This document shows, piece by piece, positions 1 to 7,454 of a stretch of 49,924 nucleotides of DNA (positions are counted from its first letter, which is position 1; every line of letters begins with the position of its first letter). Made by a program: the position numbers and the translations under genes. This DNA is from Thermodesulfobacteriota bacterium (lineage in GTDB: Bacteria > Desulfobacterota > WTBG01 > CAIYCZ01 > CAIRTM01), in NCBI GenBank assembly GCA_028278025.1, contig JANQFE010000061.1, positions 1 to 49,924 on the forward strand, in the 5' to 3' direction. The notes under the pieces were generated by a model. That model had not been told where the DNA came from. It was given only the letters and a program-made list of their open reading frames with translations, and ran no database searches.

Positions 1-91
1 TAATGAGTAATGAGTAATGAGTAATGAGTAATGAGTAATGAGTAATGAGTAATGAGTAATGAGTAATGAGTAATGAGTAATGAGTAATGAG
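1..91. repeat. Heptanucleotide tandem repeat (TAATGAG)x13
   Basis: Thirteen perfect copies of TAATGAG fill positions 1-91, and the array begins exactly at the window edge, so its true length is unknown. Each unit carries an ATG overlapping a TAA stop (TAATG). Because 7 is not a multiple of 3, the array offers starts and stops in all three frames. The last unit supplies the ATG (87-89) of the downstream lipoprotein gene, and the GAG of the unit before it sits a few bases upstream as a weak Shine-Dalgarno sequence. The repeat is read directly; any regulatory role is inference. Confidence 0.97.
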
Positions 92-833
92 TAAAAAAAT
101 TTTCTGGAGTCTTATTTTTGCTTTCCTTTTGATGGCCTGCAACGATCGTGTGTCGGCTGAGGAAGAGGAAGATGCCGGGACTGACAGTATCATTGTGGAG
201 AAAAATCTGTTTCACCCTGAGCGTAAGAAATGGATTATGGAGCCCAAAAAAGATAAGAAGGGCGATAAGAAGGGTGCCGAGAAGGTTAAAAAGGGGCTTT
301 CCGATATACAGCTATACGGTACGGTTATTCAGGGTGATCAGCGTTATGCAATCCTCAGGGCCAGCAAGGGCAAAAAAAAGATCGGTGAAGATAAACTCTA
401 CATGCCGGGAGATTATATCAGCGGTTTTTTGATAGCAGAGATAGAACCCAAGAAGGTTGTGCTGCGTGATGACGGTAAGAATGAAGATTATGAAATTTTT
501 ATAAATGAGGGCAAAAAAGAGCGTTCGGCCGTCAAGACCGAGATAAAGATTGAGAAGGATGACAGGATAGATCGTGACTCAGGCAAAAAAAAATCTTCAA
601 AGAAAAAACGTAAGGCCCCCAAACCCAAAAAGGCCCAGACAGCCGACTTCCTCAAAAAGAGGCTGGAGAAAGACATAAAAACCCTGAGGAAAAAAAATAC
701 AAAATTGGTCAGGAAGCAGGCTGAAAAAGATTATAAAAAGCTTGAGCGCCTCATGGGTGATATGGATGATAAGACCTTCCGGGAGGTTCAGAGCATGAAA
801 AGAGAGCTGGATGAGCTGCTGAAGAAAAAATAA
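87..833 (+). CDS. Lys-rich lipoprotein with GspC/PilP-like domain
   Basis: A 248-residue predicted lipoprotein. Residues 1-18 form a short signal peptide ending in the lipobox LLMAC, so Cys18 would be lipidated. A segment NLFHPERKKW (40-49), then a lysine-rich linker, leads into a beta-rich domain at about 71-142 (LYGTVIQGDQRYAIL, then PGD and VVLRDDG). This resembles the periplasmic homology region of type II secretion GspC and type IV pilus PilP proteins. The rest, about 143-248, is extremely rich in Lys and Glu and probably helical or coiled coil. GspC normally has a membrane anchor rather than a lipobox, so the family call is tentative. The start ATG lies inside the last heptamer repeat, and no conventional ribosome-binding site is visible. 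Upstream genes that could confirm a secretion or pilus operon lie outside the window. Confidence 0.6.
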   Translation: MSKKIFWSLIFAFLLMACNDRVSAEEEEDAGTDSIIVEKNLFHPERKKWIMEPKKDKKGDKKGAEKVKKGLSDIQLYGTVIQGDQRYAILRASKGKKKIGEDKLYMPGDYISGFLIAEIEPKKVVLRDDGKNEDYEIFINEGKKERSAVKTEIKIEKDDRIDRDSGKKKSSKKKRKAPKPKKAQTADFLKKRLEKDIKTLRKKNTKLVRKQAEKDYKKLERLMGDMDDKTFREVQSMKRELDELLKKK

Positions 834-856
834 AAAATGCTTATAATGAACTATAC

Positions 857-914
857 TGCCTAAAGTGCCTAAACGTGAAACCGGGACAGTAAATTTTTTT
901 AGGTACTTTGGGCA
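857..914. repeat. Inverted repeat of 9-mer TGCCTAAAG/C
   Basis: The left arm 857-873 consists of two tandem copies of a 9-mer (TGCCTAAAG, TGCCTAAAC). The right arm 898-914 is its reverse complement with two mismatches, and 24 bases lie between. It starts 24 bases after the lipoprotein stop, so it may end that transcript. A related single copy (GTGCCTAAAGTT) follows purQ near 5305, suggesting a dispersed short repeat. Confidence 0.7.
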
Positions 915-935
915 TTTTAGTTACATTTCTAAACC

Positions 936-980
936 CACGGCTTTTAGCCGTGCGACCCGAATAGCTTTGAGCGATTCGGG
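936..980. repeat. Two adjacent hairpin palindromes
   Basis: The first palindrome (936-952) is CACGGCT-TTT-AGCCGTG, with perfect 7-bp arms. Three bases on, the second (956-980) has CCCGAAT/ATTCGGG arms around an inner GCT-TTG-AGC stem and one mismatch. Hairpins of the first type are often found at REP or IS200/IS605 ends, but no transposase gene is nearby. Confidence 0.75.
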
Positions 981-1019
981 GAGAAAAAACGTGGTGTTGA
1001 TGCGGCACAGCCTCTAAGC

Positions 1020-1235
1020 ATATATAGACTTACTTTTCTTTGCGTGCTCCAAAGAAAAGTAACAAAAGAAAAGGCACCCTGCAACTTGTCCCGACACGTC
1101 GGGCTACCCTCGCGGCAGGATTTCAGACGGCGGGTCAACAAACTCATCCCGGCAAGCCGGGACTCAGACATGTCGACCCTTATATCCGTCTGAAATCCCT
1201 GCACTCGGCTGCGTTGCAATGGGCTAGAGAAAAAT
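1020..1235. repeat. Structured dispersed-repeat-like block
   Basis: This block combines a purine-rich segment (CCAAAGAAAAGTAACAAAAG, about 1049-1068) with nested inverted repeats. The outer stem is 1118-1130 paired with 1186-1198 (13 bp, GGATTTCAGACGG). The inner stem is 1147-1153/1156-1162 (TCCCGGC/GCCGGGA). A separate stem is 1090-1095/1098-1103 (CCCGAC/GTCGGG). From memory, near-identical purine-rich stretches occur as dispersed repeats in many unrelated proteobacteria, where they are often mis-annotated as short proteins. The pairing is seen directly; the repeat identity is recall and needs a search. Confidence 0.6.
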
Positions 1236-1431
1236 CATTATAAACAAAGCATAACGGCTTTTTACATCAGAGCTTTAAGAATATCGTTGGTGGTTCTCAA
1301 GCTCCCCATTGGGTGTTTCCTAAAGCCGTGTCCTATGGGTGATGATAATTACTTTACTTATAGGGGTAATCTGTTACAGGTTTTTTTTAAATACAGGTAG
1401 CGCAGAATTTTTTGTATATCACGGAGCATGT

Positions 1432-4410
1432 ATGCCACACAGGATTGAGATAGGGCTTAAGAAAGGCTTGCGGGATGCACTTGGCGAAAAGACAAAGCAG
1501 CGGGTTCAAGAGGAGCTTGGCTTAACACTGCAGGATGTGAGGACCGTAGATGTCTATACCCTTGACATTGATCTCAGCAGCAGCGAGCTTGAGCTTCTGG
1601 CACAGGGACCTTTTTGTGACCCGGTAGCACAGAACTACAGTATAGACAGGCCCCTGGCCGATGATTTCGACTGGCTCATTGAGGTAGGGCTGCGTCCCGG
1701 TGTAACCGATAATGTCGGTCGAACTGCACGCGAGGCTGCCGGCTTGTGTATCGGCAGAGTGCTCCGGCAGGGCGAGAAAATCTATGCATCCCGTCAGTAT
1801 CTTTTTAAAGGCGGTCTGGCCCGTACAGATGTGGAGCAGGTCGTAGTGCGGATCCTGGCAAATACATTGATCCAGCGCTACACAATTGTGCCGGCAGAAG
1901 AATTTGACCGGCAGAGAGGACTTGGTGTCAGCGTGCCCAGGGTAACCGGGGAAGGGCATGTGGGGGTGGAAGAAATCAATCTTGATATATCGGATCAGGA
2001 GCTTATGGGCTTAAGCAGGCAGCGGCTCCTGGCTCTCAACCTTGATGAGATGCAGGCCCTGCAGGGCTATTTTAAGGGCCGGGATGTTATTACAAAACGG
2101 GAAATCAGGGGTCTTTCAAGTGCTGTGACCGATGTAGAGCTGGAATCAATTGCACAGACATGGTCTGAGCACTGTAAGCACAAGATTTTTAATGCAATCA
2201 TTGAGTATACTGATCCGGGCGGTAAGCGGCAGGTTATAGAGAGTCTTTTTGATACATACATAAAAGCCTCTACCGAGGAAATTCGCACGAAGCTGGGTCA
2301 GCGCGACTGGTGTGTTTCCGTTTTTAAGGACAATGCCGGCGTCATTGCCTGGGATGAAAACTATAACCTTGTATTCAAGGTGGAGACCCACAACAGCCCT
2401 TCGGCCCTGGACCCTTACGGGGGAGCCCTGACCGGTATTGTCGGAGTTAACCGTGATACCCTTGGTACGGGAAAAGCTGCCAAGCTGATTTACAATACGG
2501 ACATATTCTGCTTTGCACCACCATTTTATGCTAAAGAACTGCCGCCGCGTATTTTGCATCCCCGCAGGATTTTTGAAGGAGTCCGGGAAGGTGTTGAGCA
2601 TGGCGGCAATAAAAGCGGTATCCCGACAGTCAACGGCAGCATTGTCTTTGATGAACGCTTTCTCGGCAAGCCCCTGGTATACTGCGGTACCGGCGGCATT
2701 ATACCTCGGAAGATACTGGGGGAGCCCTCGGAAGAAAAGACAACCCGGCCCGGTGACCGCATTGTCATGACAGGGGGACGTATCGGCAAGGACGGCATAC
2801 ACGGGGCAACGTTCTCCTCTGAAGAACTGCATGAGGGCTCACCGGTCACTGCTGTGCAGATCGGTGATCCCATTACGCAGAAACGCATGTCTGATTTTAT
2901 CCTGGCAGCACGCAGCAGAGGACTGTACCGCTGCATCACCGATAACGGTGCAGGAGGGCTCTCATCCTCTGTGGGAGAAACAGCCGAGTTCAGCAATGGG
3001 TGTGAGCTTGACCTGCAAAAAGCACCCCTGAAATACAGCGGCCTGCAGCCCTGGGAGATCTTGGTATCGGAGGCCCAGGAACGCATGACTTTTGCAGTGC
3101 CTCCGGATAAGATCGATGCATTTCTACAGCTTGCCGCTCAGATGGCAGTTGAAGCCACTGATCTGGGTGTATATACGGACAGCGGTTATTTTCACGTTCG
3201 CTATGGCGACAGAACAGTAGCCTATCTTGATATGGATTTCCTGCACGCGGGGCTTCCACCCATGAGGCTGAAAGCAACCTGGACTCCTCCTGATTTTGTT
3301 GAGCCTGATTTTGCAGTTCCTGAAGATTTAAACAGTATATTGAACCAGATGCTTGCACGCCTGAATATTTGCAGTAAGGAATATGTTGTCAGGCAGTATG
3401 ACCATGAGGTTCAGGGCGGAAGCGTGATAAAGCCGTTGTGCGGTCTGCACGATGACGGCCCCAGTGATGCGGCCGTTATCCGGCCCGTGCTTGACAGTAT
3501 GCAGGGGGTAGTTGTGAGCCACGGCATATGTCCGCGCTACAGTGATATTGACACCTATCATATGATGGCATGTGCCATTGATGAAGCTCTAAGGAACTAC
3601 ATTTGCGTGGGCGGCAGTCTGGAAGGTGTTGCCGGACTTGATAATTTCTGTTGGTGTGATCCGGTGGCATCCGAGAAGACTCCTGACGGGGAGTATAAGC
3701 TGGCCCAGCTGGTACGGGCTAATATGGCCCTGTTTGATTATACGACCGCATATATGATCCCCTGTATATCAGGCAAGGACAGTATGAAAAATGATTATAT
3801 GATCGGGGACCATAAAATATCAATCCCGCCGACAGTTCTTTTTTCCCTGATAGGCAGGATCGATGATGTCAGAAAATCCCAGACCATGGATGCGAAAGCT
3901 GCGGGGGATTTAGTGTATGTACTGGGCATAACCCGTAATGAGCTGGGCGGCTCGGAATACTTTGCTCTGCATGATTTTATCGGTGCCGCAGTCCCTAAAG
4001 TAGATGCTGCACAAGCACTCACATTGTATCAGTCTTTGCATGAAGCCTTTCAAAAGGGTCTTGTGCGCTCATGTCATGACTGTTCTGACGGCGGTCTGGG
4101 GGTGTCTCTGGCTGAGACGGCTTTTTCAGGCGGGCTCGGCATGGAGGTTGATTTGGGCAGCGTTCCCGCAGAAGGACTTTCCCGGGATGATTACCTTCTG
4201 TTTTCAGAATCACAGAGTAGATTTGTAATAACCGTGTCACCCCAGAAAAAGGGTGCCTTTGAAGATTGCTTGCAGGGCCGTGCCTGTGCTCAGATCGGTA
4301 CCGTTTCCGATACCTCCCAATTTATTGTCAGGGGACTGCACGGCAGTACTATTATTAATACAGATATTTATGAGCTGAAGGAGTCCTGGCAGAGGACGCT
4401 GCGGTTTTAA
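1432..4410 (+). CDS. purL: Phosphoribosylformylglycinamidine synthase, fused PurS-PurL
   Basis: Catalyses the ATP- and glutamine-dependent conversion of FGAR to FGAM, step four of purine synthesis. The ~992-residue protein starts with a PurS-like region (HRIEIGLKKGLRD, and GVTDNVGRTA near 95) and continues into the PurL synthetase. Signature segments are SEHCKHKIF (245-253), VETHNSPSALDP (about 317-328), DNGAGGLSSS (504-513), SGKDSM (780-785) and HDCSDGGLG (882-890). There is no C-terminal glutaminase; that activity comes from purQ, 76 bases downstream. I chose ATG 1432 because it gives the usual family start and has GGAG at 1423-1426. The frame stays open to 1339, but that extension is hydrophobic and has no counterpart in the family. 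This fused PurSL plus separate PurQ layout is typical of former Deltaproteobacteria. Confidence 0.95.
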   Translation: MPHRIEIGLKKGLRDALGEKTKQRVQEELGLTLQDVRTVDVYTLDIDLSSSELELLAQGPFCDPVAQNYSIDRPLADDFDWLIEVGLRPGVTDNVGRTAREAAGLCIGRVLRQGEKIYASRQYLFKGGLARTDVEQVVVRILANTLIQRYTIVPAEEFDRQRGLGVSVPRVTGEGHVGVEEINLDISDQELMGLSRQRLLALNLDEMQALQGYFKGRDVITKREIRGLSSAVTDVELESIAQTWSEHCKHKIFNAIIEYTDPGGKRQVIESLFDTYIKASTEEIRTKLGQRDWCVSVFKDNAGVIAWDENYNLVFKVETHNSPSALDPYGGALTGIVGVNRDTLGTGKAAKLIYNTDIFCFAPPFYAKELPPRILHPRRIFEGVREGVEHGGNKSGIPTVNGSIVFDERFLGKPLVYCGTGGIIPRKILGEPSEEKTTRPGDRIVMTGGRIGKDGIHGATFSSEELHEGSPVTAVQIGDPITQKRMSDFILAARSRGLYRCITDNGAGGLSSSVGETAEFSNGCELDLQKAPLKYSGLQPWEILVSEAQERMTFAVPPDKIDAFLQLAAQMAVEATDLGVYTDSGYFHVRYGDRTVAYLDMDFLHAGLPPMRLKATWTPPDFVEPDFAVPEDLNSILNQMLARLNICSKEYVVRQYDHEVQGGSVIKPLCGLHDDGPSDAAVIRPVLDSMQGVVVSHGICPRYSDIDTYHMMACAIDEALRNYICVGGSLEGVAGLDNFCWCDPVASEKTPDGEYKLAQLVRANMALFDYTTAYMIPCISGKDSMKNDYMIGDHKISIPPTVLFSLIGRIDDVRKSQTMDAKAAGDLVYVLGITRNELGGSEYFALHDFIGAAVPKVDAAQALTLYQSLHEAFQKGLVRSCHDCSDGGLGVSLAETAFSGGLGMEVDLGSVPAEGLSRDDYLLFSESQSRFVITVSPQKKGAFEDCLQGRACAQIGTVSDTSQFIVRGLHGSTIINTDIYELKESWQRTLRF

Positions 4411-4486
4411 AACGGTTAGAGCACTTAGAATATGGGTTACTGTGGAACATTTAAGTAATAAACTTTTTACCTGACAGGAAACATAC

Positions 4487-5302
4487 ATGCAGAAAGTAAA
4501 AGCCCTTGTTGTTACCGGCAACGGCACTAATTGTGAAATGGAGATGGCGCACGCCTGCAGGCTGGGCGGGGCTGATGTAGTTGACATTGTGCATATTTAC
4601 CAACTGCTCAGCGGTGAAAAGAAGCTTGATGATTATCATTTTCTTAATCTTCCGGGGGGGTTCCTGGACGGTGATGACCTGGGTTCTGCTAAAGCAAATG
4701 CAATCCGCCTCAGGTATGCCGGCACACCCCAGGGCGAGAGTCTTTTTGAGCAAATCTGCAGATTTGTACATAAGGGTAAGCTCATTCTGGGTATCTGTAA
4801 CGGGTTTCAGCTTCTGGTAAAACTCGGCCTTATTCCGGCACTTGCAGGCAGTATTACTCAAGAAGCTACCTTGACGTTTAATGATTCAGGCCGGTTTGAA
4901 GACCGCTGGGTATACTTGAAGCTTAATACAAACTCGCCCTGTGTTTTTACCTGTGACTTGCAAAAGCTGTATTTGCCGGTAAGGCACGGCGAAGGTAAAT
5001 TCATACCGGCAGATGAACAGGTTCTGCAGACCCTTCAACGACACAATCTCATCGTTGCCCAGTACAGTGATCCGAAATATAAAAGGCCGGTTATGGACTA
5101 TCCGCTTAATCCAAACGGGTCTATGGAGGCCATAGCTGGCATCTGTGATCAAACCGGCAGGGTGTTCGGCATGATGCCCCATGCTGAAGCATTTCTGCAC
5201 TTCACCAACCATCCCCGCTGGACGCGTGAAAACATACCGGCAGAAGGTCAAGGTGTGGCACTGTTCAGGAATGCCGTGGAGTATATTCGAAAAAATTTAT
5301 AA
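4487..5302 (+). CDS. purQ: Phosphoribosylformylglycinamidine synthase glutaminase, PurQ
   Basis: Class I glutamine amidotransferase that supplies ammonia to PurSL. The 271-residue protein has the N-terminal VVTGNGTNCEMEMA segment, the oxyanion region PGGF, the nucleophile elbow GICNGFQLL with Cys104, and the catalytic pair His232/Glu234 in MPHAEAFLH. The ATG is preceded by AGGA (4476-4479) at good spacing. The length exceeds the ~225 residues of Bacillus-type PurQ and fits the longer form that partners PurSL. It is co-directional with purL and very likely co-transcribed. Confidence 0.95.
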   Translation: MQKVKALVVTGNGTNCEMEMAHACRLGGADVVDIVHIYQLLSGEKKLDDYHFLNLPGGFLDGDDLGSAKANAIRLRYAGTPQGESLFEQICRFVHKGKLILGICNGFQLLVKLGLIPALAGSITQEATLTFNDSGRFEDRWVYLKLNTNSPCVFTCDLQKLYLPVRHGEGKFIPADEQVLQTLQRHNLIVAQYSDPKYKRPVMDYPLNPNGSMEAIAGICDQTGRVFGMMPHAEAFLHFTNHPRWTRENIPAEGQGVALFRNAVEYIRKNL

Positions 5303-5386
5303 AAGTGCCTAAAGTTGCGGACAGCAAAGCATTGCCCAAAAGAATGAAAAAATACACATGCTTATTTGATGTACACTATTTAACCG

Positions 5387-5896
5387 ATGCATAGAAAAGT
5401 TCTGAGATTTTGCCTCTACTGCGGGGCTGCTTTTGAAAAGAAACATATTGAGGGAAGGTCAAGGCTGGTCTGCACGCAGTGTAAAGAAATCCATTATCAA
5501 AATCCGTTTCCTGCTGCTACAGCCCTTGTGCTTAACCGGCACAACCAGATTTTGCTCGGCAAAAGGGCGGTTGAGCCGGCCAAAGGTGCCTGGTGCCTGC
5601 CGGGAGGGTTTATAGAGTTTGATGAAACCATGGAGCAGGCCGCCTTGAGGGAACTGCTGGAGGAAACCGGCCTTAAAGGAGAAATTGTTTCCTTCGTGGG
5701 CTGTTTTTATCAAAAGAGCACCTATTATGGGGGAGTGATTATTTTCGGATATAGAGTTGAGGCAGTGCATGGCGAAACCTGTGCGGGTGATGATATGGAA
5801 GAACTGATGTATTGCAGTCTTGAGAGGTTACCCCCTATAGCATTTGATTCTCACTGCAAGCTTATTGCCAGGCTGCAGGAGCAGTTAAAAATATAG
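5387..5896 (+). CDS. Nudix hydrolase with zinc ribbon
   Basis: Hydrolyses a nucleoside diphosphate linked to another group; the substrate is unknown. The 169-residue protein begins with a four-cysteine zinc ribbon (C9, C12, C29, C32). A complete Nudix box follows at 74-96 (G74, E80, R88-E89, E92-E93, G95), binding the catalytic metal. The ribbon-plus-Nudix order resembles the C-terminal half of NADH pyrophosphatase NudC, but the protein is shorter and lacks the NudC N-terminal domain. No clear ribosome-binding site precedes ATG 5387. The next gene starts one base after its stop, so the two are probably translationally linked. Confidence 0.9.
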   Translation: MHRKVLRFCLYCGAAFEKKHIEGRSRLVCTQCKEIHYQNPFPAATALVLNRHNQILLGKRAVEPAKGAWCLPGGFIEFDETMEQAALRELLEETGLKGEIVSFVGCFYQKSTYYGGVIIFGYRVEAVHGETCAGDDMEELMYCSLERLPPIAFDSHCKLIARLQEQLKI

Positions 5897-5897
5897 A

Positions 5898-7181
5898 ATG
5901 TTGCCGCCACGGTTCCAACAAAACATCCTGTCTCTGCTACCCTTTTGGGTGTGTGTGTTGCTGCTCTTTTTTTATGTGGTCGCACCAGGTGTTTGTGCTG
6001 TGCCACGTAACCAGACAAATAAGTCCCATTCAAATGACGCTATATTGTATTCCTCACAAATAAAAGGCAAGCAAGACAGCAGTGTGCGAATCCTTTTTAT
6101 CGGGGATACAAGTTTCGGCGAAAACTATCAATACCGGATTAAAAAGATGGATGGCATCAGGCTTCTCAAGGATAGAGGATACGGGTACTGTATTGAGAAG
6201 CTCACGCCGCTGCTCACACATGCGGATCTTGTTATTGCCAATCTTGAAACACCACTTACCAACATTAAGATATCCCCCTATAAAAAAATGAAGCGTTTTA
6301 TTCATTGGGGTGATATCGTCAAAACACCGTTGATGCTTTCCAAACATAACATCACGGTGGTGTCATTGGCCAATAACCATACCCTGGACTTTGGTATTGA
6401 CGGGCTGCGGCAAACGTTAACGGAGCTTGAGAAGTTCCAAATTGAAAGCTTCGGGGCCGGACTGACTGAAGCAGAGGCTACAGCGCCCTATCAGCGAGAC
6501 TATGTACTGGATGGAAAAAGATTTCGCCTTGTGGTGGCAGCGGGCTTTAAGTACAGTAAAACGTATGACCAGCAATATGATTTTTATGCACAGGCAAACC
6601 AGGGTGGCGTGAATAACTGGATTGCTCACAATGCGTTGAACCAAATAAGATCATTGAGAGAGAAAAATCCCACGGCATTCATTATTGCTTTCCCCCATTG
6701 GGGCAGCAATTATTGCTGGAAAACAAAGAGACAGTCAAACCTTGGCCGTGCCCTTATTGGTGCCGGTGCTGATCTGGTGATTGGCCATGGGGCTCATATG
6801 ATGCAGGAGATTGAACTTTACCGGCAAAAGTGGATAGTTTACGGTCTTGGCAATTTTATGTTTATGTCACCGGGGCGCTATGCGGAGAAGAAGGCTGAGC
6901 CGTACAGCCTGGCTGCACGGTTAGATGTGAGCAGCAAGAAGAAGGGGTTGGCCGTCTCGCTGAGACTGTATCCTCTTTTCAGTGACAACCGCAAAACCGA
7001 CTACCAGCCGCGGCGGGTAACCGAAGCTGAGTTTGCCAGAGTGCGGAAACTTCTTATGGACCACAGCCCTCATCCCGAATTGCTGAAGAAAAAAATGCAT
7101 ACCGGTAAGGATGAGGCTGGAAGGTTTTTGCTGTTGCCGCTGGAAAGTGCTTCAGTGAATAAGGGGTTTGAAGCTGATTGA
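5898..7181 (+). CDS. CapA-like metallophosphatase family protein
   Basis: A 427-residue protein of the CapA/PgsA (poly-gamma-glutamate capsule synthesis) family, which has a calcineurin-like metallophosphatase fold. An N-terminal hydrophobic segment at about 12-34 acts as signal or anchor. Family segments are FIGDTSFGEN, ANLETPLTN, SLANNHTLDFG, PHWGSNY, GADLVIGHGAHM and YGLGNFMF, which carry the predicted metal ligands (D, N, H). The true role of CapA homologues outside capsule operons is often unknown, and no other poly-glutamate gene lies here. It begins one base after the Nudix stop, which suggests coupled translation. A MITE-like element follows the gene. Confidence 0.85.
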   Translation: MLPPRFQQNILSLLPFWVCVLLLFFYVVAPGVCAVPRNQTNKSHSNDAILYSSQIKGKQDSSVRILFIGDTSFGENYQYRIKKMDGIRLLKDRGYGYCIEKLTPLLTHADLVIANLETPLTNIKISPYKKMKRFIHWGDIVKTPLMLSKHNITVVSLANNHTLDFGIDGLRQTLTELEKFQIESFGAGLTEAEATAPYQRDYVLDGKRFRLVVAAGFKYSKTYDQQYDFYAQANQGGVNNWIAHNALNQIRSLREKNPTAFIIAFPHWGSNYCWKTKRQSNLGRALIGAGADLVIGHGAHMMQEIELYRQKWIVYGLGNFMFMSPGRYAEKKAEPYSLAARLDVSSKKKGLAVSLRLYPLFSDNRKTDYQPRRVTEAEFARVRKLLMDHSPHPELLKKKMHTGKDEAGRFLLLPLESASVNKGFEAD

Positions 7182-7236
7182 CTATCAAAAAGCCTGGGTA
7201 CTGCATATTTGCAGATGCTGTAAAAAAAGCTGTTTC

Positions 7237-7425
7237 TAGAGCATTTCGCAAAAAAGCGTAGCCTTACCGTTGAGGCCGCGAAGGCTGATGCGGTTGGACT
7301 GCCTGCGGCTACGTGCTCGCTGGAATATCCAGAATCAACTATATCGTCGCTCGCGCCGCCGCAGTTGCTCTTACCACCTCAGCCTTTGTAGTGCTAAGGG
7401 GTATAGAAAAAAGAGAAATGCTCTA
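7237..7425. mobile_element. MITE-like element, copy A of intergenic family
   Basis: A 189-bp element bounded by perfect 11-bp terminal inverted repeats, TAGAGCATTTC (7237-7247) and GAAATGCTCTA (7415-7425). Each end finishes in TA, as expected for IS630/Tc1-type insertion. The inside carries the family motifs TGCTCGCTGGAA (7314-7325) and TCGCTCGCGCCGCC (7347-7360), 33 bases apart start to start, which is four bases shorter than in copies B to E. An inner inverted repeat AAGGCTGA/TCAGCCTT is also present. There is no coding capacity for a transposase. It sits between the convergent capA-like and thiC genes. Confidence 0.75.
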
Positions 7426-7454
7426 ATTCAAAAGCAACAATCCGCATTCCATAA

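Larger units (their letters stand above)
834..1431. other. Gene-free, palindrome-rich region before purSL
   Basis: About 600 bases without a convincing gene. It holds, in order, a near-perfect 17-bp inverted repeat built from a 9-mer (857-914), two adjacent hairpins (936-952 and 956-980), and a structured repeat-like block (about 1020-1235) whose open frames look spurious. The final 200 bases lead into purSL and contain no riboswitch that I recognise. A frame open from 1339 runs into purSL but encodes a hydrophobic, family-unlike extension and is not taken as the start. Confidence 0.7.

Noticed and set aside
1..91. CRISPR array
   Set aside because: The repeats are 7 bases long and directly abutting, with no spacers and no cas genes in the window.
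944..1243. Small protein genes in both strands of the purSL leader
   Set aside because: Both open frames follow palindromic repeat sequence, lack ribosome-binding sites and have low-complexity, basic translations.
1339..1431. N-terminal extension of PurSL from the in-frame ATG at 1339
   Set aside because: The extension is hydrophobic, absent from the family, and ATG 1432 has its own GGAG and the usual family start.
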